Shown piece after piece: positions 52,141 to 64,000 of a stretch of DNA of 64,000 bases. Location: the NCBI RefSeq assembly GCF_001039355.2, contig NW_019774714.1, positions 309,215 to 373,214 of the forward strand, given 5' to 3'. A model generated the notes under the pieces. That model was not told the DNA's origin, did not search any database, and saw only the letters and a program-made list of their open reading frames with translations. How positions within the stretch are numbered: position 1 is the first letter of the stretch; each line of letters begins with the position of its first letter. A program made the translations under genes and the position numbers. The stretch is from Lingula anatina. Its lineage: Eukaryota; Brachiopoda; Lingulata; Lingulida; Lingulidae.

Positions 52141-52503
52141 ATAGTCTTTTTATTTGTTAATTATCATTATTGATAATTTCAGGGAAGTGGCCAAATAATT
52201 CTGAATTAATCAGTGGCAAAGAGCAGTAATCTATGACAAATTTTGTACTTATTATTGTTTACTAAATGTTGTAGTTTCATGGTATTATATAAATGTAACA
52301 ATTAGAGAGGTCTAAGAACTGTCAGTAGATGAAATTAGTAGATCTATAGGCCTTAAAGTATCATTTAGCTTATATTAGCAGAAGAGGACACTTTCCTACT
52401 TCAGTAAGAAACCCAAATTATACATGTCTTAGATCTAAATAAATCATCTTTTGTGGCAGTTACAAGGGAGGGCACAACAGGTATAACCCACGCTATTATC
52501 CCA

Positions 52504-53115
52504 GGCCGCATTCAGAACAGTAGACTAAGTAGTCCGAGGGTCAAATATGGCTGCCCACTAAAAAGCTTGCCATCTGTGTGTGGTTGGTCCATCTGAATCA
52601 ACAAGAACCATGTAGTGAATTGTGTTCTGTGTGTGTGCAGGCCAATCTGCACTCGAAAGGATTTACTGCAGTGAGGGTAGAGAATGGCGGCTGCTGTCAA
52701 GGGCTTACTAGTACTGCTTTTTCTGGCCTGTCTTTGTTTTTCTGCCTTTATAATTTGGTTGGTTTCATAGGCTTTGGCACCATAATGAACATCTGAACGC
52801 CACTTTAATCTGTTCATTGCAGACATCTCCCAGGTGTCATGGCTGATATTGAAGGCTTCTAGCGAAGCTTTCAGGGTGTCTTTGAAGCGCTTCTTTTGAC
52901 CACCTAGGGAGTGCTTTCCCTGTTGCAGTTCGCCGTACAGCAGTAGCTTGGGAAGCCGATAGTCTGGCATAAGAACAACATGGCCTGCCCAGCGCAGATG
53001 TGCTTGCCATCTAATCCACTAATAGACACTGAATAGATTCCCCGTGGGGAAGAATTCAAGTGGGTCAGCCATATTTGACCCTCAGACTAGTCAATCCACT
53101 GTCCTGAATGCGGCC
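52504..53115. mobile_element. MITE family B with a nested LINE fragment
   Basis: Outer ends GGCCGCATTCAGAACAGT and, inverted, ACTGTCCTGAATGCGGCC, with TCAAATATGGCTG inside both. The interior is split by a 426-bp LINE 3' fragment (52576-53001) flanked by an 11-bp direct repeat. Without the insert the element would match the copy at 34065. Confidence 0.85.
52576..53001 (-). pseudogene. 5'-truncated LINE: C-terminus of reverse-transcriptase ORF
   Basis: The minus strand reads LRWAGHVVLMPDYRLPKLLL, then YGELQQGKHSLGGQKKRFKD, later W-x-x-x-A-x-x-R-x-x-WR and a Cys/His tail (CSKSFRVQIGLHTHRTQF). This is the standard end of ORF2 in a group of animal non-LTR retrotransposons. Flanks: GCTTGCCATCT at 52565-52575 and 53002-53012, an exact 11-bp target-site duplication. 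Only the 3' end was inserted, and the open frame running on into the MITE is accidental. Confidence 0.85.
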
Positions 53116-53126
53116 CCATTTTTTCA

Positions 53127-55250
53127 TGGTTTATTCCACTGTCTTTTGTATTTGTGTTACATAAATATTAAAAACCATACACATACACGCTGTATATAAA
53201 ATTTGATAACATTAGGCTGTTACCAAAAGCAGGAATTTGAAGGACAAATTGTTGCACTGGTACTATCTGAGAACACACTTGTGCTGTAGGCAGTCAATTA
53301 AGACATAACTAAGCCAGTAGTTATATTGGTGCATTGTGTCACTGTTTGCTATAACTTAAACAGACTGCCAGTGCCTTGCAGTTGGGTTTGATAAGTTAAC
53401 TGTTGTTGACAGCAAGAATTATTGGATGAAATCAGAAGGCACTTATTGCTAGTATCTTGTAAGTACTACACATTGGACTGAATTTCAGGGTAGAGGTATT
53501 TTTCTCTTACATCTTAATTCAAAATCTAAATTGTGATAGGCTATGTTCAGAATAGAAATTATTGTACTGAAGGTGGCAGATTTTTACTAAGGCTAAGTAC
53601 TAACTTTGGATCGAACTATCTCCAAGGGGATTCTCGCTTAATTGCAATTAACTTTAACAGTTTAGATGTCTGTCACACCTACTGAAGCTGATAGAAGGTA
53701 ATTAACTATCATTTAGCAGCTTTAGCAGGCGTGCCAGACATCAAAGCCAGCTTAAGAAGAAAGCAATTTAGTGAGAAACCCAGTGGAGATGAACCGATCT
53801 TATTAGATCGATCTAGGGATGGGAACCCAGTCTAAAGTTACCCAAGTTATGAGTAGGCATGCCAGACAATTAAGCCGATTACAATGACTGGGCCTTAGCG
53901 AGAATTTCCACGGAGATCAATATTGCTATTACAGTACTAGAACTTCTCTTCTGAACACAGCCATAAACATATTTGATTAATCAATGTCCAATCCCATTTT
54001 TTTTTTACTTCATACAGCCATAATTTACACAGATACAAGCTTATTCCACTATCTTTCATATGTGTGTTCCATTGAAAGACCATACTCCCATCACATTTAA
54101 TAAAATTAGCCCTCTTAATAATATCTTCAATGGTTCCTAGTAACAACTGTTGTATTAGATGTTGGCATGTGATACTAAATATTTCAATGGTTATGAATAA
54201 AAAGAAAATAAATAATTTAATGGTAAAACACTTATAAAGTGGTAGCTAATATCATGTGTACAGATAATATACCAATAGCTGTTTGAAGGATACTACCTTT
54301 ATTGCTGCACTTATATCATCTGAGAAAGAAACTTGGCAGTTCAGTCAATTGGCATTTATAAGTAAGCCAATGATTATTTAGGTATGTTGTGTCACTTATT
54401 TTGATGTAAAATAAGATGTTTTTAACCTTGGTGTTAAATTAGATCATGAAATATTTAATAAATGTGGTGAAAATTATAAATCCTTAGCGTTTTACAAAGT
54501 TAGTAGTTTTGGCAAGTTTTTAAGGGAATTTCAAACATAACTCAGCTTTTTCTTTGATTTACTCCCCTGAGAAGATATATACTTTACAAAAATCTTACTT
54601 TTGACTAGCTGAGCATTTTTAATTTAAACCAGTGAAAGACCTTGATTTCTGAAATAAAAAAATGTAAATAGAAGATGGCATTATGAAAATCATCATCCAT
54701 TTTTGCATTTTTACTAGCTGAGGAATCCAAATTGATGGATATACAACTGTCCTAGGACAATCAGCTATTTATCTTGGACAGGTGCTGATAGTCATTTGTC
54801 CAAAGACAATGGACAATTGCAATCTGTGGTGTGATACGTATGTTACAATTGAAACTATGTAATATTGTGAACAAATGTTTCTACCCAACAAGAATCAAGT
54901 TGACCTTTCATGATGGTTGTACATTTGGTGAAAAAAATGTTTCTTAGTACATGCCGAGTATCCTCTACCAGGGCAGAAGACATTATAGGCAAATTTTCAA
55001 AAAGCCACCCTTTGACTTTGGCCAGATGGAAGCAATTAAATCTGCACGCGTGCAGATGGCATTGTACCTGCTCTGGAGGGAGCTACTATGTCATACAGGA
55101 GATTCCTCAGTTAACTTCAGTCTGAAGAAACAAGCTATTCATAAGGGGCTATTTTTAGATGTCACAAAAGAGCAAGTGAACATCTGGAAGGTTATGTTTT
55201 GCCAGTGATTCAGTAGAAGGCTGTGCTCGAAGGAGATTCTGATACCTTGA
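53127..55250. other. Spacer between zinc-finger loci
   Basis: AT-rich apart from the family A copies noted separately. A short open frame at 54951-55208 (beginning MPSILYQGRRHYRQIFKKPP) has more balanced codon use than its surroundings and could be a gene or element fragment, but I recognise no family and see no splice partner. Confidence 0.4.
53596..53926. mobile_element. Foldback/MITE family A: one full copy and an adjacent fragment
   Basis: 53596-53834 has arms GATCGAACTATCTCCAAGG and, inverted, GATCGGTTCATCTCCACTGG, a core with GGTAATTAACTATC flanked by TTTAGCAGCTTTAGCAGG, and the end GATCTAGGGATGGGAACCCA. A second, partial copy (53848-53926: GGCATGCCAGACAATTAAGCC and CCTTAGCGAGAATTTCCACG) follows directly. 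Confidence 0.75.
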
Positions 55251-55254
55251 CGCA

Positions 55255-55592
55255 TGCGCAGTAGGAAGTTAGAAAGTTAATGGCGGTCGTGGTTGCTTTG
55301 AAAAATGTGTTTGTCGATTTTGTGCAACAACAGGACGAAGAAGATGAAGAAGCTATACACACGACAGATACGAGTGCAACCGTCATGATCCGATGGCAAG
55401 CGATGCGGCTAGGAGGATGAGATTTTATAGAATGCGAGCACAGCCGAGAATTAATTACAGCTTTGTATAAGTAACTGGCTCGCGCTGCCAGTAATTACGC
55501 CGCGGGATATTCAGGGCACAGACTGTGATCATAAGATACCGCGAATAGAAAATAGATTTTTAGAAAATAGACTTTCCATGTGAACGAAGCCT
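55255..55592. mobile_element. Possible PIF/Harbinger-like remnant
   Basis: Ends with ACTTTCCATGTGAACGAAGCC followed by TTA. This resembles the end of Harbinger elements (GGC-x-TCGTTCACA...) with their 3-bp T-A-rich target site. Near the other side a short frame starts at ATGGCGGTCGTG (about 55279) with an acidic DEEDEEA stretch. The matching left terminus was not found, so the call is weak. Confidence 0.3.
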
Positions 55593-55620
55593 TAAACGTC
55601 TTAATCAATCTGCAATATTT

Positions 55621-55724
55621 CATCATCATCAGTGCTCTTCGTCCCGTGTGGGACATAAGGCCACAGTCACTTCTTTCCATTTGGCCCTGTCTCTGGCTAC
55701 TACTGGGCCTGTCCCCATGTAAGG
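55621..55724 (-). mobile_element. Short LINE 3' end with target-site duplication
   Basis: About 104 bp flanked by an exact 12-bp repeat, TCTGCAATATTT, at 55609-55620 and 55725-55736. It begins CATCATCATCAG, i.e. a (TGATGATGATG) tail on the minus strand, the kind of short-repeat 3' terminus several LINE clades have. The interior includes GTCCCGTGTGGGACATAAGG. Confidence 0.75.
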
Positions 55725-55799
55725 TCTGCAATATTTACTTGTGTTCAAAACAGTTTCTGAACAGCATTCTGTCATGACAGAAAAAATTTAATTTACTTA

Positions 55800-56188
55800 A
55801 AGCAATAATAACTCTTCCTTTGAGATTCAAAATTCAGCATGAAATACATTGTAAACAACGCATGGAAATATATTCTATTGTATTTTACCACTAAAACGGC
55901 CGTTATTGTAGTAAAACTAAAATCTGTGCTTGTCAATAGGGCTTTCGATGCCTTTCTTCCCGGTCATCAAGGCATTCGTTGCTAATGACGTAATGGTGTC
56001 ACGCGGATTCTCGCGTTCATTCGGAGCAAAATAAAGAGATTTTAACAAAAAACCGTACGTTTAGGAAAAAACCCTGGATTAACTTTGAATGCAGGAATGG
56101 GGTCGTTGACCATTGGTAAGTACAGGAAAATTGCCGTTTTTTCCAGGAAAATCCAATTTTTGGCCAACACGAAGAGTTATTATGACTT
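55800..56188. mobile_element. MITE with AAGC/GATAATAACTC ends, copy 2
   Basis: Same family as 30843-31182: shared ATAATAACTCTTC at the left end, GAAGAGTTATTAT at the right, and matching interior blocks (TAACTTTGAATG, TTGGTAAGTA, AGGAAAATT). It is flanked by an exact repeat, TAATTTACTTA, on both sides (within 55787-55800 and 56187-56200), giving an 11-bp target duplication. Confidence 0.8.
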
Positions 56189-56412
56189 TAATTTACTTAA
56201 CGAATGCCATAATAATAAGAAAGATACTTAACCATTTCCTTTTTAAAAATCTTTATCAAAATTATCAGTACTTGAAATGAATAAAATATAATAAGATTGC
56301 ACTTTCAGCAAAAAAAGCATAAAGCAGATGACATCAGAAGTTGAAAAGCATTCATGTTATTTCACTTCACTTTTGTGATAAATATTTCTTATTGCACTGG
56401 GGATGGAAATGA

Positions 56413-59263
<2,851 letters not shown>

Positions 59264-59280
59264 TGAATTACCATTTCCAA

Positions 59281-60660
59281 AGTAGTTTATAATGTTCTAT
59301 GAAATGTGTCTAAAATGAAAAAAGAAAGATTAAACAGTTAGTCAGTTCCTGTTCTATTAAAATGGTAAAATAGTTTTAATTTTAAAAAATTGAAATTTTC
59401 GCCAGGAGTGTAAAATACTCGGGGCTGTAGAATAGTCCAAAGGTTCAATAGTCCGAATGAATAAAGTGTACAATGTACTGGTGATAAAGTAAAGTTCATC
59501 AGAGATGGGTGCATATCATTTTTTTTACCTAAGAAACTTCGGACCAATGAACCTTCAGATTATTGAGACACCCGCAAATATTCCACAGTCTGTGTCATTT
59601 TTTTTTCTTGACAACTGCAGTGTACAGTAACTGTAAACAAGATGCTAAAAGTACATGTGGGGAATTTAAACACAGAGCGCATAAGATAGGGGGAGTCAGT
59701 GCACTAGCTATTATTAAAAAGCAAATAAGGTCATAAGCAAAAAAAAAAAAAAACTGAAACTGGAAGTGACCTGCATGTCATATCATATCATCTCAGCAAC
59801 AGCGTGCATGTGGTCACACTAGCCCCTCACCTTGCTTTCACTTCAGTGCATGTGCACTGCAATCATCTTAAGTGAAAAATTTGTGTTGAACAAAATGGGA
59901 CCAATCGACCTAGGCTTTGGTTGCAAGGAACAAGGAATCAAAGATGGTTCACTATTAACGACAATACTAAGTAGAAAATTATTCCGATGCTCTGCTCATA
60001 GCAAAGAGTGAATTTACGGTATGGGAGCGATCAAAGAGTCGGTCTCACAGAACGAAGTAAGATCTGTCACAGTATGTGGGCGCAGACATATTGTTTGGTT
60101 CTGAGGTCAAGATTGATCCTAAAAATGGGAATCGTTTTTAATAAAATATACATATCATAATGCAACCAAATGAATTTTGTTGAGAATGGTTGATTTGGCA
60201 GTTGGTCGAAATACAAGAAGTTATTTTTATTAATGCATTTTATTTATGTCACATACAATCTTGATTTAGATTGTAGCCAAGATGTCTGCGATATCCTGTA
60301 CGTTATAATAGACTTTGGTGTTGAACAAAGGACGTATCCTGTCGCAGTGTCACCCTGATGCTTAAGGTACGTCATTTAGTTTCTGTATTTAGCCGACAGA
60401 AAGCTATTTTGCCCTGATGTTTACAACTCGGTCGTTCATAGCGCCTCCATCGCTGCATTGAATCATTTTCATTTTTCTTTTTTTGTTCTTATTCGTATTC
60501 ATCATTAAATGAAAAGCATTAACGCTGACCGTCTTTGTTTAACAGCAGATATAGAATTTAATGTATAAATAGTAATAGATGAATATTCATTTGAATCGTT
60601 CTTTGACTTGTCAGTCTAATGGATTTATGTAATGCATTGCTTATGTTTTTAATCCTTACA
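59281..60660. promoter_or_regulatory. Shared region between two divergent zinc-finger genes
   Basis: The minus gene starts near 59263 and the plus gene near 60766, leaving about 1.4 kb between their first coding exons. Its right half (60225-60650) is conserved with 48790-49240. A poly-A tract lies near 59740. This could serve as a bidirectional regulatory region, but no core promoter element is evident. Confidence 0.4.
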
Positions 60661-60718
60661 GTAGGACTTCACGGATCATCATGAAGACATGTGAGAATGA
60701 TATGGAAGTTGAAATGAT

Positions 60719-60765
60719 GTGAAAGTTGAACCAGCAGTTGAATATATGTAAACAATATCCTTGAA
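60719..60765 (+). pseudogene. Out-of-frame relic of the VKVEP N-terminus
   Basis: GTGAAAGTTGAACCAGCAGT encodes VKVEP, matching the start of the 49364 protein. An extra base a little downstream (AATATATGTAAACAAT against GTATATCAACAAT) creates a TAA and removes this module from the frame that continues into the fingers. Confidence 0.7.
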
Positions 60766-63700
60766 ATGGAAAATGAAAGCCACTCTACTGAAGAGACTGT
60801 GGCCAAAAAAGCTGGGACCTTGGAAGACATACAGTTGAGCATGCCCACATCTTTGGATAATACTGAAAGAGAATATTTTCAGGAAAAACGACACAAATGT
60901 CAGTACTGTGATAGAACTTTTACCTTCAGAAGCAACTGTCTGCAACATGAACGGTCCTGCAGTCTTCCCAAAAGTACACAAACAAGGGTCAAGCAGTATA
61001 AATGTCAGTATTGTGAGAAGTCATTTGCAGAAAGATGGGCTTGTGTTGGTCATGAAAGACTTCACACTGGTGATAAACCATACAAATGCAAGTACTGTGA
61101 TAAAGCATACACTCTCAGAAGCACATGTTTACAGCACGAAAAAAATCATGCTGTTGATAAACCATTCAAATGCCAGTACTGTGAAAAATCATTTGTAGAA
61201 AAAAGTCATTATGAAAGACATGAATTGACTCACACTGGAGAGAAACCATACAAATGCCATTACTGTGATACAGCATTTGCCCTCAAAAGCAATGTTGTTC
61301 AGCATGAAAAAATTCACACTGGAGAGAAAGCATTTAAATGCCAGTACTGTGACAAGTCATTTACAGTCAAATACTCTCTTTCAATACACGAACGACTCCA
61401 CACTGGAGAGAAACCATACAAATGCCAGTTTTGCGACAAAGCATTCCGCCAGAAACATGGGCATAAGAGACACGAGATGATTCACACTGGAGAGAAATTA
61501 TATAAATGTCGTTACTGTAGGAATGAATTTGCAAAGCAAGCAAACTGTACCAGGCATGAAGCACTTCACACAGAAAAAGAAACTTACAAGTGCCAGTTTT
61601 GTGAGAAAAAAATTTTCAAAAAGAAGGACTACATACTTCATAAATATTCATGTCACTCTAAAAGGTATATTGTATATAAGCAAAATATCTTTCTTACTTA
61701 TGATAAAAAAAAAACAATGTAGGATGCATGGAGACAGGCATGGGTCCTTTAATTAAGAGCCACCACCCTATGTCTTGTCTCATTGAATGCATGTAACTAG
61801 GCTTTTTAAAATTGCTGTCCTCATAGCACAATTTCCAGCAATTTAATATTAACCACTGGATGAAAGCTGGCCAAATTGGCCATTCTTTTTGATTCAGAGT
61901 TTGTGGCTACTAAATTTACATGCGTTCACTGAAATTGTGGGTCATGTCTTTCATTTTGGGCTTTGGTGCTCCCAAATCTGAGGCTAGTTATAGCAAACGA
62001 TAGTTATTGTTCATGAGGCCTGTTACTGAGTCTAGCAGGAACTTGCAAAGCCTTGTAGAATTATCAAAACCATAAATTGTTTCAAAATTTTTTATTCAAA
62101 GGTGTTGTGCAATTCTAAATTCCATCAATATCCCAATTTTCTGTGTGAGAAATTTTTTAAAAATCTTGCATAAATATTCTTTGGTCTTTTTAAAATGCAA
62201 ATTCAGGACCTGTTTTACTGCCTAAACTTTGAATGGAATGTCTTTTAATAATCATTTTTATTTCCTTTTCAGTCCAATTTTACCAAACACCTCAGATAAC
62301 TCCAACGAAAGCAGCGATGTGACAAGACATTGGGAAGAGGGATTTTCCAACCAGACCAGCAAACTGGAAAAACGTAATGTAAATGGCATAAATAAAAACA
62401 TTTTAGAGAATGGAGCTGGAAGCTTGGTAGATGTACAGTTGAACCATCAGGCACAGTTCAATCAAGTAAACAAGTCCATGGAACAAAGATATGAGGATGA
62501 TAATGGGGATGGGATGACTGCCACTGTGAAAGTAGAACCCATGGATGATGGTTTTGAGAATGTCCAAATTTTAAATGAGGGAGTTGACCCTGAACAACTG
62601 GAACACAACTTGGACCATGATAAAACTAAGATTAATAGTGTTAAGGTGGAACCAGTTGACTTCTTTGCCCATACTTTGGAATATGAAAACTCTGACATAA
62701 CCACCCACCAAGAAATCATGTCAAAAGATGGTCCTGGGAGTGTGACAGATATCATGGCGGATTGCAAGACAAACTCCAATCAGATTGGCGAGGCTGTAGA
62801 ACATAACATGGATGGTGCTGATATGGTAGACAATGACGTAAAAATTGAGTCAGTTGACAATTTAGACAGTGGCTTGACAGTGAAAATGTCAAACAAGAGA
62901 ACTGTACCTGAGAGTGTTTTAGAGAATGGAGCTGGGACTCTGACAGACATTCAGTTGAATTATCAGGTGGCGGCTGATCAGATGAAAGGTATTCACCAGG
63001 AAATGCTTAAATGCCAGAACTGCGGTAAAATATACATAAGTGATACCACTACATGTGAAAAAGAGGCACCTGATGAAGATAAACAATATTATTGCCAATA
63101 TTGCAGAACAACATTGTCTCAGGACAACATCCCTAATAGGATGCCATCTGAAAAAGGGTATAGTATACAAAGCAAAAGACTGCTTGTCTCTAATGACTGT
63201 ACTGGAACAGTAACTACAGCCAATGAAAGCTTATCCCACACGTCAGCTGACACCAGGGAGAAACCATTCAAATGTCAGTACTGTGATGCAAGATTTACCA
63301 TAAACAGTAACTGTGTAAGGCATGAAAAGATTCACACAGGGGAGACGCCATACAAATGTCATCACTGTGACAAGACATTTGCTGTGAAAAGTTACTGCGT
63401 GAGGCATGAAATGTCTCACTCCGGGGAGAAGCCATTCAAATGCCGATACTGTGACAAGACATTTACCCTCAATAGTAACTGCTTGCAACATGAAAAAACT
63501 CACACAAGAACAAGGTCTTTCAAATGCCAGTACTGTGACAAGGCATTCTACGAGAAAAAAGTCCGCAGGAAACATGAAAGACTCCACACTGGTGAATTGC
63601 CATTTAAATGTCAGGTCTGTCAGAAAGCGTTTTTAACTCAATTTCTTTGTTCAAGGCATGAAATTATTCACACTGAGAGGGAAAAACACAAATGTCAGTT

Positions 63701-64000
63701 TTGTGGTAAAAGCTTCTTCAAGAAGGAAGATTGCTTGCGCCATGAAGAAATTGTACACAAAGGTTCTATGACTGAAGAGAGACCCTACAAATGCCAGTAC
63801 TGTGATCTAACTTTTTCTCGCAAAAACAACTGTGTTGTCCATGAACGAACACACACTGGTGAAAAACCATTCCAGTGTCAGTACTGTGACAAAGCTTTCT
63901 CCATAAAAGGTACACTAATTAACCATGAGAGAACTCATACTGGTGAAGCTCCATTCAAATGCCAGTTCTGTGACAAGACATTTAAATTAAAGGGGGGCTG
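60766..64000 (+). CDS. Two-array C2H2 zinc-finger protein, partial at the window end
   Basis: Exon A runs from ATG 60766 to 61664 (donor AAAAG|GTATAT) with nine fingers. Exon B starts at 62273 after TTTTCAG and is open to the window end at 64000. Exon A retains a variant AKKAGTLEDIQL motif. Exon B contains LENGAGSLVDV, VKVEP twice (about 62528 and 62646), VKIES, and a second LENGAGTLTDI (about 62920), then a degenerate CxxC pair and at least eight complete fingers from 63268, with a ninth cut off. Six of the eight complete exon B fingers have Cys at helix position +4. Finger 6 is followed by the linker KGSMTEERPY. Exon A is most like the 49364 gene and exon B like the minus-strand exon B. Read without splicing, exon A would end at 61722. 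Confidence 0.85.
61665..62272 (+). other. Intron of the two-array zinc-finger gene
   Basis: AT-rich, no coding content. Parts resemble 50335-51339 (for example CCCAAATCTGAGGCT and TGTTCATGAGGCCT), confirming that the intron was duplicated with the exons. Confidence 0.65.

Overview
The window is animal nuclear DNA: AT-rich, with large introns that have GT/AG splice sites, dispersed transposons and long microsatellites. The gene content (a four-homeodomain ZFHX gene, METTL9, a local expansion of C2H2 zinc-finger genes) points to an invertebrate. A non-vertebrate deuterostome such as a hemichordate is my best guess, but the sequence alone does not prove it.

Layout. (1) 1-19390, plus strand: the 3' part of a ZFHX3/ZFHX4-type gene. 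Seven coding exons are visible, all joined by phase-1 introns, encoding at least 17 zinc fingers and four homeodomains; the 5' exons lie before the window. (2) 23851-28993, plus strand: a complete six-exon METTL9 (histidine N-methyltransferase), 332 codons. (3) 36432-31859, minus strand: a seven-exon gene I cannot name. Its N-terminal part resembles the zinc-binding domain of integrases, and it carries a coding 90-bp minisatellite with a 1-nt frame break. (4) About 36.3-43.4 kb: a repeat-rich zone. It holds a single-N assembly gap (39244) with a near-identical duplicate of sequence around the minus gene's first exon, an array of palindromic units, and a decayed Tc1-like transposon whose unoccupied target sequence can be seen in a neighbouring unit. 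(5) 45.2-64.0 kb: a cluster of paralogous C2H2 zinc-finger genes on both strands, one cut off by the window end.

The zinc-finger cluster is the most interesting part. Three loci share a two-array design: exon A (a short N-terminal module plus 8-9 fingers), a phase-2 intron, and exon B (another N-terminal module plus about 10 fingers). A recurrent motif of the form ENGAG-[TS]-L-x-D-[VI]-x-L is usually paired with a VKVEP sequence that fits the SUMO-acceptor consensus. In the exon B-type arrays, nearly every finger has cysteine at helix position +4, where C2H2 fingers normally have leucine. The cluster also shows duplication, a patch of probable gene conversion, frame breaks and one array deletion.

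Mobile elements include two foldback/MITE families with several copies each, a pair of MITEs with 11-bp flanking repeats (Mutator-like), and two 5'-truncated LINE insertions with clear target-site duplications, one of them nested inside a MITE. ZFHX, METTL9 and the minus gene show no evident functional link to each other; they appear to be simple neighbours.
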